NCBI GenBank assembly: GCA_963732795.1
Contig: CAVTAV010000006.1
Span: 124,001-188,000, forward strand
Reading direction: 5' to 3'
DNA length: 64,000 bases
From: CAVTAV01 sp963732795
Lineage (GTDB): Bacteria > Pseudomonadota > Alphaproteobacteria > CAVTAV01
Shown: positions 41,115 to 50,527 of the stretch, in pieces
Numbering within the stretch: position 1 is the stretch's first letter
Layout: each line of letters opens with the position of its first letter
Notes under the pieces: model-generated
Database searches by the model: none
Seen by the model: only the letters and a program-made list of their open reading frames with translations
What the model was told of the DNA's origin: nothing
Translations under genes and position numbers: made by a program

Positions 41115-42089
41115 ATGAAACTTGCGAGCTTTCGGTCGGGCGGGAAGGAGAGGTTCGGGCTTAGCCCGGACGGCGTGCGGCTCTATGATCTCCTGACCGC
41201 GTTCCATAAGATTTCGGGCGTCGACGGCGCGCCGCGGACCATGCTGGACCTGATCGAATCCGGCGAGGCGGGCTTCGCGAAGCTGCGCGCGGCGGCGGCG
41301 CAGATCGCCAAGAATCCGGGCGATTTCGACAGCGTGGCCATGGATTCGGTCGAGATGCTGGCTCCCGTCACCCGCCCCTCGAAGATCTGCTGCCTCGCTT
41401 TGAACAACAGCGCCAATGCCGACCGGATCATGTCGGGCCCCAAACATCCGGCGATGTTCCACAAGCCGGCGAGCGCGTTGCTCGGCCATCGCGGCGATAT
41501 CGAGGTCCGGCCGGAATACGGCCGGGTCCATCCCGAGCCAGAGCTTGCCGTCGTGGTCGGACGCACCGCCAAGAACGTCCGGCCCGAGACCGCCTATGAT
41601 TACGTCTTCGGCTACACGGTCCATAACGACATCACCTCGCCCACCATGCGCGGCGAGGACACGTTCCATTATCGCGCAATCCACCCGAAGGGCGGCGATT
41701 CGGACGAGATCGAGTATATCGATACCTGGGTCAGCTATCCCGGCCGCTACAAGGGCGCCGATACCTTCTCCTGCATGGGGCCGTGGATCGTCACCAAGGA
41801 CGAGATCGACAATCCCCATGCCCTCAAGGTCACCTGCGAGCATCAGGGCCGGCTCGTCACCGAGGACAATACCGAGAATCTGTTCTTCAAGATCCCCGAG
41901 GTCTTCGCGTTTCTCTCGAGCTACACGACGCTCTGGCCCGGCGACATCATCTCCATGGGCACGGCCTTGAAGAAATCCGCCAAGGGCGGCGCCGTCCAGA
42001 ACGTCGATCTCGCCCGGCTCGGCGGGCCGATCTCGGTTTCGATCGAGAAAATCGGCGCGCTCGTGAACGGCGTGAAGAACCTGGCCTGA
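41115..42089 (+). CDS. Fumarylacetoacetate hydrolase family protein
   Basis: 324 residues from the ATG at 41115 (MKLASFRSGGKERFGLS), which has AGGATGGA upstream. The catalytic FAH domain begins at about residue 95: KICCLALNNSANADR, FHKPASALLGHRGDIEVRP, HPEPELAVVVGRTAKNV, FGYTVHNDITSPTMR. The metal-binding acidic residues lie in the HPEPELAVV and DNTENLFF stretches. Such proteins hydrolyse or isomerise ring-cleavage products, which fits the LigB-type dioxygenase gene immediately downstream. Confidence 0.88.
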   Translation: MKLASFRSGGKERFGLSPDGVRLYDLLTAFHKISGVDGAPRTMLDLIESGEAGFAKLRAAAAQIAKNPGDFDSVAMDSVEMLAPVTRPSKICCLALNNSANADRIMSGPKHPAMFHKPASALLGHRGDIEVRPEYGRVHPEPELAVVVGRTAKNVRPETAYDYVFGYTVHNDITSPTMRGEDTFHYRAIHPKGGDSDEIEYIDTWVSYPGRYKGADTFSCMGPWIVTKDEIDNPHALKVTCEHQGRLVTEDNTENLFFKIPEVFAFLSSYTTLWPGDIISMGTALKKSAKGGAVQNVDLARLGGPISVSIEKIGALVNGVKNLA

Positions 42090-42099
42090 GGCGCGTCCG

Positions 42100-43070
42100 A
42101 TGTCTTCGATGCTCGCTTGCGTGTCCCATTCGCCGATCATCATGATCCGCGCCAAGCCGCCGGCCGAGGAGCCGGAGATCAACGCGCTCTATCAGCGATT
42201 GCATCGACGCGATCCACGACTTCGATCCCGAGCGCGTCATCATTTTCGGCTCTGACCATTTCGCCGGCTTCCATTTGCGCGTCATGCCCGCCTATTGCGT
42301 CGGCCTCAAGGCGGAAGCGGTGGACGATGTCGGCGGCTTCGGCGGCAAGCTCGACGTGCCGCAGGAGGACGCGCTGGGGCTTGCGAAGAGCCTGCGCCTG
42401 GACGGCTTCGATCCGGCGCTTTCCTATGAGATGCGGGTCGATCATGCCTTCTCCCAGCCGCTGCACCGGCTGATGGGCACGCTCGACCGCTATCCGGTGA
42501 TCCCGATCTTCATCGGGGCGCTGGCGCCGCCTTATTTGCCGTTCTCGCGCTCCCATCAGGTCGGCAGCGCGGTTGGCCGGTTCGTCAAAGGGCTCGGCAA
42601 GCGCACGCTCGATCATCGGCTCGGGCGGCCTGTCCCATCATCCGACGCGTTACTATCCCCTGCTCGGCGACGCCACGCCGGATGTCTTCGCCTATCAGAT
42701 GAAGGGCGCGGAAGGCGGCAGCTTCACCGACGACGAATGGTTCACCCGGCTCCGCATCATGCATGAGGAAGGCGCCGAGATGCTGGTCTCGGGCGCGCGC
42801 ACCCGGGAAGACATCAAGCTCAATCCCGACTTCGACGAATGGTTCCTCGACCGTTTCGCCGCCGGCGACCTCGCCGCCTTCGACGCCTTGGATGCCGACG
42901 AAACCTTCAAGCGCGCCGGCATCGGCTCGCTGGAGCTCCATACCTGGATCGCCGCGCTCGCCGCCCATCTCGCCGCCGGCGGCGCGCTGCCGGACCGCAA
43001 GATCTACGCCCCGACCCTCGAATACGGCATCGGCTACGGCATGGCGTTCTCGACCCCCGCCCACCCGTGA
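42100..43070 (+). CDS. Class III extradiol dioxygenase, LigB type (frame broken twice)
   Basis: 322 residues after removing extra bases near 42204 and 42613. The protein is the beta-type subunit of protocatechuate/gallate-like ring-opening dioxygenases: SHSPIIMIRAKPP at the N-terminus (first iron His), FDPERVIIFGSDHFAGF, SHHPTRYYPLLGD after the second break, and ELHTWIAALAAHL near the end. It would use Fe(II) to cleave a catechol-type ring next to a hydroxyl. It starts ten bases after the FAH gene and ends overlapping arfB (GTGA), forming a small operon. Confidence 0.84.
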
Positions 43071-43489
43071 TCAGAGTCACGCCGAGCCTCTCGATCGACC
43101 CGGACGAAATCGAAGAGAGCTTCATCCGCGCCTCCGGTCCCGGCGGTCAGAACGTCAACAAGGTCGCGACGGCCGTCCAGCTCCGCTTCGATATCCGCCG
43201 TTCCCCGTCCCTGCCCGAGGAAGTCCGCGCCCGCGCCGAACGCCTCGCCGGCCACCGCCTCACCAAGGACGGCGTCGTGGTCATCACCGCCTCCCGCTTT
43301 CGCACCCAGGAGCGCAACCGCACGGACGCCCTCGAACGCCTCACAACCCTCCTCGCCCGCGCCACGGAGCGCCCGACGCCCCGCAGACGGACGAAGCCGA
43401 GCAAGACCGCCAAGGCCAACCGCCTCGAGTCCAAGACCCGGCGCGGGGCGATCAAGAAGCTGAGGGGCAAATTGTCAGGCGAGGACTGA
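43067..43489 (+). CDS. arfB: Peptidyl-tRNA hydrolase ArfB (YaeJ)
   Basis: 140 residues. It contains the class-I release-factor GGQ motif in ASGPGGQNVNKVATAVQLRF (Gly-Gly-Gln at 26-28) and a long basic C-terminal tail (PRRRTKPSKTAKANRLESKTR, RGAIKKLRGK) that enters the mRNA channel of stalled ribosomes. It rescues ribosomes stuck without a stop codon. The GTG start overlaps the previous stop by four bases. The gene is intact. Confidence 0.93.
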   Translation: MIRVTPSLSIDPDEIEESFIRASGPGGQNVNKVATAVQLRFDIRRSPSLPEEVRARAERLAGHRLTKDGVVVITASRFRTQERNRTDALERLTTLLARATERPTPRRRTKPSKTAKANRLESKTRRGAIKKLRGKLSGED

Positions 43490-43511
43490 CGGAGCCGCAC
43501 ACTCCTCAACC

Positions 43512-43592
43512 GTCATCCTCGCGAAGGCACGGATCCAGTGTCGGCGGCCGGGCCTGGATTGCCGCGTCGGCCTTCGGCCTCCTCGCAATGAC
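43512..43592. repeat. Dispersed intergenic repeat, GTCATCCTCGCG type
   Basis: Starts GTCATCCTCGCGAAGG and ends CCTCGCAATGAC, with a central GGGCCTGGATTGCCGCG. It is the same family as the element at 62355-62431 (both share 'CCTGGATTGCCGCG' and a terminal GTCAT/ATGAC pair), and lies between convergent genes. Confidence 0.75.
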
Positions 43593-43602
43593 GCGTTGAG
43601 CC

Positions 43603-44108
43603 TTAGCCTCCCACCCGCGGCTTCAGGATCTCGTAAGCCTCGCGCACCTCGCGAAAGCGCTTCTCGGCGGTTTTGTCGCCGGGCTTGCGGTCGGGGTGGT
43701 TTTCCTTGGCGAGCTTGCGGAACTGGGTCTTGATCTGTCCGGCGCTCGCGCCGTCGTCGAGGCCCAGGACTTCGAGCGCGCGGGACTCGGGCGTATCGGC
43801 CTCGTCGGCGCTCCATTGCCAGGCCCGGGTCTTGGTATAGCCGCTGGCCTCGCGGCGGTCGTCCTCCGCGTAGCGGCGCGCCTCGTCGGCGGTCATGTTC
43901 GAGAAGAAATTCCAATTCCGATTAAATTCCGCGGCGTGTTTTTCGCAGAACATCCATTTTTCGTTGGAGAACGGCGATTTCGGCGCCTTGCACTCGGCCG
44001 GCGCGTCGCAGCCGACCCGGTCGCACAGGTCCGGACCGTCACGGGCTCCGGATCGCCCTTTCCATAGCCGCTCCAGCGCGGGAAGCCCCAACTCTTTGTC
44101 TTTTTCAT
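43603..44108 (-). CDS. DnaJ-domain protein with an N-terminal Cys-rich segment (frame broken)
   Basis: About 167 residues after correcting a two-base surplus near 44030. The N-terminal part has CDRVGCDAPAECKAPKS, then YxF-type WMFCEKHAAEFNRNWNFF, typical of the alphaproteobacterial 'DnaJ domain' family with a Cys-rich head. The J domain ends the protein with the invariant HPD in KENHPDRKPGD and EAYEILKP. It is a likely co-chaperone of DnaK. The ATG is at 44108; other frames from inside the gene are not used. The surplus here is two bases, unlike the single-base changes elsewhere. Confidence 0.78.
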
Positions 44109-44306
44109 ACTGTCACTCGATCTGACTGCCGCCGTCCCCGGCGTCGGCGACGCCGGAGAACCCGGCATCTTATCACAAGCCCCCGGTCCGCCCGCAACCG
44201 GAATGCGGCCCTTTTGGCGGCATGTCGTGTAGCAATCTCGCCACAGAATCACTACATTTGCCGGGAATACTCTGTGTCCGAGGGTAGCGCGCTTGGGAAC
44301 ACGTGA

Positions 44307-45008
44307 ATGAAACCGACAATCGTACTCGTCGACGACGACCGTAATATTCTGACCTCGATCAGCATCGCCCTTGAGGCAGAAGGCTATCGGGTCCGCAGCT
44401 ACACCGACGGCGAAACGGCGCTCGAAGCCTTCAAGAAGCAGCCCGCCGACCTCGCCGTTCTCGACATCAAGATGCCCCGCATGGACGGCATGGAGCTGTT
44501 GCGCCGACTCCGTCAGGTGACCGATATTCCGGTGATCTTCCTGACCTCCAAGGACGACGAGATCGATGAAGTGCTCGGCCTCAAGATGGGCGCCGACGAC
44601 TACATCACCAAGCCGTTTTCCCAGCGCCTCCTCCTCGAGCGCATCCGCACGATCCTGAGGCGCTTCGAGCGCGCCAAGACCGAGGACAAGGACGACGACG
44701 ACGGCGCGGTGTTGCAGCGTGGCCGCCTCACCCTCGATCCCCTGCGCCACAAATGCACCTGGAACGGCCAGGAAGTGGTGCTTACGGTCACCGAGTTCCT
44801 GATCCTCGAAGGCCTTGCGACGCGTCCCGGCCATGTGAAAAGCCGTGACCAGCTGATGGACGCCGCCTATGACGACCAGATCTATGTCGACGACCGCACC
44901 ATCGACAGCCACATCAAGCGGCTCAGAAAGAAGTTCAAGGTGGTCGACCCCGAATTCGCCGGTATCGAGACTCTCTACGGCGTGGGATACCGGTTCATTG
45001 AATCCTGA
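44307..45008 (+). CDS. chvI: Response regulator ChvI
   Basis: 233 residues, OmpR/PhoB family. Receiver: acidic DDD at 9-11, phospho-acceptor Asp53 (LAVLDIKMPRMDG), the KPF Lys near residue 104 (DDYITKPFSQRLL). Winged-helix domain: TVTEFLILEGLATRPGHVKS, IDSHIKRLRKKFK and VDPEFAGIETLYGVGYRF. With ChvG this is the alphaproteobacterial envelope-stress/acid-response system. It is followed by the kinase gene at 20 bases, then hprK and rapZ. Confidence 0.94.
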   Translation: MKPTIVLVDDDRNILTSISIALEAEGYRVRSYTDGETALEAFKKQPADLAVLDIKMPRMDGMELLRRLRQVTDIPVIFLTSKDDEIDEVLGLKMGADDYITKPFSQRLLLERIRTILRRFERAKTEDKDDDDGAVLQRGRLTLDPLRHKCTWNGQEVVLTVTEFLILEGLATRPGHVKSRDQLMDAAYDDQIYVDDRTIDSHIKRLRKKFKVVDPEFAGIETLYGVGYRFIES

Positions 45009-45028
45009 GCCCGGCTGACCAAGCCGCC

Positions 45029-46775
45029 ATGGCGACGTCCCGAATTTTCGAGGCCGCCCCGCGCCGCAGCACCGACGCCGCCCCGAAGGACGCTCCGAGT
45101 AAGGACATGGGCGCCGCCGGCCGTCAGGCCGCGCCCGACCGGCGCAACGTCAAGAAGCGCGCCTTCTCGCCGCTCACGCTTGCGGATCCTGGTGGTCAAT
45201 CTCGTCGCCTTCGCGATTCTCGTGGGCGGCGTTCTCTATCTCGACCAATATCGCACCGGCCTGATCAACTCGCGGCTCAAGCAGCTCCATACCCAGGCCG
45301 AGATCATCGCCGGCGCGCTCGGCGAGGCGGCGACGACCGGCCAGGACACCGCCGAGATCGAGCCCGACCGCGCGACCCAGATCATCCGTCGCCTAGTCAT
45401 CCCGACCGAAACCCGCGCCCGGCTGTTCGCCACCAGCGGCGACCTTCTGGCCGACAGCCGCCAGATCATCGCCGAGAACCAGGTCCTGGAGCAGCCCCTC
45501 GCCAAGCCGACCTGGTACAACCGCGTCATCGCCGAGATCACCCACATCCTGGAGATCATCGACAGCCATCTGCCGTCGCGCACATCGCTCCCCGCCTATG
45601 TCGAGCACCCGAACCAGCGGGCGTCCGACTATCCCGAAGTGGGCCGCGCGCTCGACGGCTACGGCACCAACATGGTCCGGACCGGCAATGGCGGGTCATT
45701 CGTGCTCACCGCCGCCGTTCCGGTCCAGCGCTTCCGCCGGGTCCTGGGCGCGCTGCTCCTTTCCACCGATACGACGGATATCGAGCAGATCGTCCGCGCC
45801 GAACGCATCGCCATCGCCCAGGTCTCCGCGATCGCCTTCGCCGTCACCGCGCTGCTGTCGCTGTTTCTCGCCAAGACGATCGCCCGGCCGGTGATCCGGC
45901 TCGCCGAGGCGGCCGACCGGATTCGCCGCGGCCGCGGCCGGCGGGTCTCGATCCCGGATTTCTCCAAGCGCAACGACGAGATCGGGGATCTTTCGGCGGC
46001 TTTGACCGACATGACCCGCGATCTCTATGCCCGAATCGACGCGATCGACGCCTTCGCGGCCGACGTCGCGCACGAGCTCAAGAACCCGCTGACCTCGCTC
46101 AGAAGCGCCGCCGAGACCGTCGCCCGCGCCGAGGACCCCGAAGCCCGCGCCCGCCTGACCGCAATTATGCTCGACGACGTCCGCCGCTTGAACCGGCTGA
46201 TTACCGACATCGCCCAGGCCTCGCGCCTCGATGCCGAGCTGTTGCGCTCGGAGGCGGCGCCGGTCGATATCCACCGCCTGCTCGTCGTGCTAGTCGAAGG
46301 CTACGAAGCGACCGCGAAGGGGGGCCCCCATGTCGTCTATCGCCCGGAGGCGACCGAAGGGCTGATCGTCCATGGCATGGAGGCGCGGATCGGCCAGGTC
46401 ATCCGCAACCTCGTGGACAACGCCATTTCGTTCAGCCCCAAGGACGCCGCGATCACGATCCGGGCCCGCGCGGCGGGCTCCTTCGTCGTCATCACCATCG
46501 AAGACGAAGGGCCGGGCATCCCGGAAGGCCGGCTCGACGAGATCTTCTCGCGGTTCTATTCCGAGCGCCCCGCCGAGGAGGATTTCGGCACCCATTCCGG
46601 GCTCGGCCTGTCGATCTCCAAGCAGATCGTCGAGGCCCATGGCGGCCGGATCTCCGCCGAAAACCTCTATGCGCACACCGAGGGCGGACCGGAGGACGCG
46701 CACGAAAGAGTGATCGGCGCCCAATTCACCGTGCTGCTGCCGGTGGATCCGCCGTGGTCCCGCGCGCGCCGCTAA
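45029..46775 (+). CDS. chvG: Sensor histidine kinase ChvG (frame broken once)
   Basis: 581 residues after removing one extra base near 45181, just before the first transmembrane helix. N-terminal basic cytoplasmic part, helix RILVVNLVAFAILVGGVLYL, periplasmic domain to about 265, second helix AIAFAVTALLSLFLAKTIA, HAMP, then the DHp domain with His348 in DVAHELKNPLTSLRSA, and a catalytic domain with NLVDNAISFSP, DEGPGIP and GLGLSISKQIVEAHGG. It phosphorylates ChvI. The joined N-terminus keeps the PLTLRILVVN start known from ChvG. Confidence 0.92.
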
Positions 46776-46833
46776 AACTGGTTATCGGCCTCCACGATTG
46801 ACTTTTCGGCCATGACGGGCGCAGCTTTGCGCC

Positions 46834-47271
46834 ATGCTGCTGGTCCACGGCACCTGCGTCGCGATCGACGAGTTCGGCGTGCTCATTATCGGGCCGCCGG
46901 GATCCGGCAAGTCGGACCTGGCCCTGCGGCTTATCGATGCCGGCGCGAGGCTGGTTGCCGACGATTATTTGTATGTAGAGGCCTCGGGCGAGGAGCTCCT
47001 GGCGGCGGTGCCGGACACCATCGCCGGAATGATGGAAGTGCGGGGATTGGGAATCGTGACCTTGCCCTATCTCGATACCTGCCGTATCCGCCTTTGCGTC
47101 GAGCTGGTCGAGCCCGACAACGTGCCGCGGCTCCCTAAACGCGGAGCCACGGCGACCTATGAGAATATTGCAATCCCGAGCCTGGCGCTGGCGCCCTTCG
47201 ACGCTTCGGCGGCGGCCAAGGTCAGGCTTGCGGTTCGAGCCGTCCGCGATGGTATAGTCCTGACCGAATGA
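46834..47271 (+). CDS. hprK: HPr kinase/phosphorylase, short alphaproteobacterial form
   Basis: 145 residues with the Walker A GPPGSGKSDLALRLI (about 20-34), ADDYLYVEA and the ARGLGIVTLPY-type segment here VRGLGIVTLPY. It lacks the N-terminal domain of Gram-positive HprK, as usual in alphaproteobacteria. It regulates the PTS protein HPr by Ser phosphorylation. It overlaps rapZ by four bases. Confidence 0.93.
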   Translation: MLLVHGTCVAIDEFGVLIIGPPGSGKSDLALRLIDAGARLVADDYLYVEASGEELLAAVPDTIAGMMEVRGLGIVTLPYLDTCRIRLCVELVEPDNVPRLPKRGATATYENIAIPSLALAPFDASAAAKVRLAVRAVRDGIVLTE

Positions 47272-48222
47272 GCATAATGAAAAGCCACGGGTCTTCGTCC
47301 GCCTCGACGGCGGACCAGGGAGTGGAGAAAACCAGGGTGTTGTTGGTCACGGGCCTTTCGGGCGCGGGCAAATCGACCGCGCTCAAGGCGATCGAGGACC
47401 TGGGCTACGACGCCATGGACAACCTGCCGCTGCCGCTGTTGCGCCATCTCTTCGAGTCACCGGACAATTACCGCCGGGCCGGGTCCCAAGGCGCGATCGC
47501 CATCGGCCTCGACACCCGCACCCGCGCTTTCGATCCCCAAGCCTTCGAGCAACGCCTCGCCGAACTGGACGTCCGCGACGACCTCGACGTCCAGGTGATC
47601 TTCCTCGATTGCGGCGACGAGATGCTGCGCCGGCGCTTCACCGAGACCCGCCGGCCCCATCCCATGGCGGGCGGCGGCGGCGTGATGGCGGGGGTCACGG
47701 CGGAACGCGAAGCTTCTCGATCCTCTCAAGCAACGCGCCGATCACGTCTTCGATACGACCGATCTTACCGCCCACGATCTGCGCCGTCTCTTCGCCGGCC
47801 ATTTCCGCCTCGACGCCAATCGCAGCATGACGATCTCGGTGGTCTCGTTCTCCTACCGTCTGGGTCTGCCGCGCGAGGCCGATCTCCTGTTCGACGTGCG
47901 TTTTCTCGCCAATCCGCATTATGTCGAAAGCCTGAGCCTGCTCACGGGGCACGACCCCGACGTCGGCGCCTTCATCGCGCGCGATCCGGCCTACGGCGAA
48001 TTCTTCGATGGATTGACCAAGCTCATCCTGACCTTGCTGCCGCATTACCAGCGCGAGGGCAAAGCCTATCTCACCGTCGCTTTCGGCTGCACCGGCGGCC
48101 GCCACCGCTCGGTGTTTCTCGCCGAGCAGGCCGCCAAGGTTCTGAGCGACGCCGGCTACGGCGTGACCGTGAGCCACCGCGATACCGATATTCATGCCAA
48201 CAGTGCTGTGGGGAGCCGTTGA
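47268..48222 (+). CDS. rapZ: RNase adapter RapZ/YvcJ-family nucleotide-binding protein (frame broken once)
   Basis: 317 residues after removing one extra base near 47711. Walker A GLSGAGKST (29-37), ALKAIEDLGYDAMDNLP, IFLDCGDEMLRRRF, TETRRPHPM, and in the second half VVSFSYRLGLPREADLLFD, VRFLANPHY and FGCTGGRHRSVFLAE. RapZ binds GlmZ-type sRNA or uridine sugars in other bacteria and couples cell-wall precursor synthesis to PTS signalling. It lies between hprK and the EIIA gene. Confidence 0.92.
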
Positions 48223-48627
48223 ATGATTGGCCTTGTCCTGGTTACGCATGGCAATCTCGCCAAAGAATTCGTCGCCGCCATGGAGCATGTCGTCGGGGCT
48301 CAGCAGAATGTCCGGACGGTCTGCATCGGGCCGGACGACGACATGGAAGTCCGGCGCAAGGATATCGTCGAGGCGGTGAGCGAGGTGAACAGCGGAGCCG
48401 GCGTGATCGTGCTGACCGACATGTTCGGCGGCACCCCGTCCAACCTCGCGATCTCGATCATGGACCGGGCCAATGTCGAAGTGATCGCCGGTGTAAACCT
48501 GCCGATGCTGATCAAGCTCGCCAGCATCCGCCGCGACGCCTCGCTCGCCGATGCGGTCGCCGCCGCCCAGGAAGCCGGCCGCAAATACATCAACGTCGCG
48601 TCGCGCCTGCTGGCGGGTGAAGAATAA
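48223..48627 (+). CDS. PTS system EIIA component, mannose family (PtsN-independent)
   Basis: 134 residues; the active His9 is in VTHGNLAKEF, then EVNSGAGVIVLTDMFGGTPSNLA and VNLPMLIKLASIRRD. It is an EIIA-Man type protein in the chvGI-hprK-rapZ block, probably regulatory since no transporter is present. The start is immediately after the rapZ stop. The frame is clean. Confidence 0.93.
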   Translation: MIGLVLVTHGNLAKEFVAAMEHVVGAQQNVRTVCIGPDDDMEVRRKDIVEAVSEVNSGAGVIVLTDMFGGTPSNLAISIMDRANVEVIAGVNLPMLIKLASIRRDASLADAVAAAQEAGRKYINVASRLLAGEE

Positions 48628-48643
48628 GAGCGTCGAAATACCG

Positions 48644-48930
48644 GTGGAAGAGTCTGCCTCAGGCCTTCACGAAGCGCGTCACCATCAGCAATGTGAAGGG
48701 GCTCCACGCGCGGGCCTCAGCCAAGTTCGCCACGAAGGCGCTCGAGTTTCGAGCCGCAGATCACGGTCACCAAGGACGGCACCACGGTGAATGCCAGCTC
48801 GATCATGGGCCTGTTGATGCTCGGCGCCTTGACCGGCCAGACCATCACCATCAGCGCCCACGGCCCCGACGCCGCCAAAGCCGTCGCCGCTCTAGTCTAT
48901 CTCGTCGAGACCAAGTTCGACGAGGCGTGA
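48644..48930 (+). CDS. HPr phosphocarrier protein (frame broken twice)
   Basis: 94 residues once two extra bases (near 48658 and 48750) are removed. It starts with GTG at 48644 (MEESAQAFTKRVTISN). The active His21 is in KGLHARASAKF, followed by TKDGTTVNASSIMGLLMLGA, the regulatory Ser region, and ALVYLVETKFDEA. It carries phosphate between EI and EIIA and is the substrate of HprK. EI (ptsP/ptsI) is outside the window. Confidence 0.88.
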
Positions 48931-49026
48931 GCGCAGTGCGACGGAGTGCCGCGAGGCCTCCTGCGGCAGCTTGACCGGCCCCGGCGGCTGGCCTATAAAC
49001 GCGCCGACCGCGAGGCATATACCAAC

Positions 49027-49042
49027 ATAAAGATGTCTTTAT
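49027..49042. promoter_or_regulatory. ATAAAGA-TG-TCTTTAT palindrome upstream of ahcY
   Basis: A perfect 16-base palindromic operator, 40 bases before the ahcY start. It resembles the ATAAAGA-N2-TCTTTAT type operator I recall for ArsR-family SahR regulators of S-adenosylmethionine-cycle genes. The binding protein is not in the window. Confidence 0.7.
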
Positions 49043-49082
49043 ACCGATATTCTCGTCCGCCATCGAAATCCGGGAGTCCGTC

Positions 49083-50379
49083 ATGAGCCAAGCCGAACGA
49101 TTACAAAGTCAAAGACATGTCCCAGGCCGATTGGGGCCGCAAGGAGATTGCGATCGCCGAGACGGAGATGCCCGGCCTGATGTCGATCCGCGACGAATAT
49201 GCCGCCAAGCAGCCCCTCAAGGGCGCCCGCATCGCCGGCTGCCTGCACATGACCATCCAGACCGCCGTGCTGATCGAGACCCTGACCGCGCTCGGCGCCG
49301 AGGTCCGCTGGAGCTCGTGCAACATCTTCTCGACCCAGGATCAGGCCGCTGCCGCCGTGGTCGCGAAGGGCGTGCCGGTTTTCGCCTGGAAGGGCGAAAC
49401 GGAAGAAGAGGCCGAGTGGTGCATCCACCAGACCATCAAGGGTCCGAACGGCTGGGTGCCGAACATGATCCTCGATGATGGCGGCGACCTCACCGCCATC
49501 ATGCACCGCGACTACAAGGACCTGATGAAGGACGTACGCGGCCTCTCGGAAGAGACGACGACCGGCGTGCACCGGCTCTATCAGATGGAGAAGAAGGGCG
49601 AGCTGATGGTCCCGGCCATCAACGTCAACGACTCCGTCACCAAGTCCAAGTTCGACAATCTCTATGGCTGCCGCGAGAGCCTCGTCGACGGCATCAAGCG
49701 CGCGACCGACACCATGGTCGCCGGCAAGGTCGCCGTCGTGGCCGGCTATGGCGACGTCGGCAAGGGCAGCGCGGCCAGCCTGCGCGGCCTCGGCGCCCGG
49801 GTGCTGATCACCGAAATCGATCCGATCTGCGCGCTCCAGGCCGCCATGGAGGGCTATGAGGTCGTGACCATGGACGATGCCGCCAAGATCGGCGACATCT
49901 TCGTCACCACCACCGGCAATGTCGACATCATCACCATCGATCATATGCGGGACATGAAGGACCGCGCGATCGTCTGCAATATCGGCCACTTCGATTCCGA
50001 GATTCAGATCGCCGCCCTCGAGAACTACCAGTGGGACGAGATCAAGCCCCAGGTCGACGAGGTGATCTTCCCGGACGGCAAGCGCCTGATCGTGCTCGCC
50101 AAGGGCCGGCTGGTGAATCTCGGCTGCGCCACCGGCCATCCGAGCTTCGTGATGAGCGCGTCCTTCTCGAACCAGACCATCGCCCAGATCGAGCTCTGGA
50201 ATAACCACAAGAAGTACGAGAACAAGGTCTATGTGCTGCCCAAGCACCTCGACGAAAAGGTCGCCGCCTTCCATCTCGGAAAGCTCGGCGCCAAGCTCGA
50301 GGTACTGACCGACAAGCAGTCCGAGTATCTCGGCATCCCCAAGAGCGGGCCGTTCAAGCCGGACCACTATCGTTACTAA
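49083..50379 (+). CDS. ahcY: Adenosylhomocysteinase (frame broken near the start)
   Basis: 431 residues after removing one extra base near 49098. It starts MSQAEDYKVKDMSQADWGRKEI. Signatures: GARIAGCLHMTIQTAVLIETL, EEAEWCIHQTIKG, VAVVAGYGDVGKGSAASLRGLGARV (NAD-binding), and GCATGHPSFVMSASFSNQ. It hydrolyses S-adenosylhomocysteine to adenosine and homocysteine. The leader carries a SahR-like palindrome; a strong terminator follows at 50405. It lies just before divL, a widespread alphaproteobacterial order. Confidence 0.95.
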
Positions 50380-50404
50380 GCACCTATAAACATTCGATAA
50401 TCTG

Positions 50405-50435
50405 CCCCGCCGGACACCCGTCCGGCGGGGTTCTT
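50405..50435 (+). terminator. Rho-independent terminator of ahcY
   Basis: CCCCGCCGGAC (50405-50415) and GTCCGGCGGGG (50420-50430) form a perfect 11-base stem with an ACCC loop, followed by TTCTT. It lies 25 bases after the ahcY stop. Confidence 0.9.
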
Positions 50436-50527
50436 ATATCCGGCGCGGGTGAGACGGCGGTCGCTCAAGCCTTGTCGGGGCGCGGGCGGGCGATCTACCA
50501 TACGCCGGATCACAACCGGGGGCGTGT

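Noticed and set aside
40983..42182. Minus-strand open frame of about 400 codons opposite the FAH gene
   Set aside because: The plus strand encodes all FAH domain motifs with a proper start; the antisense product has no recognisable features.
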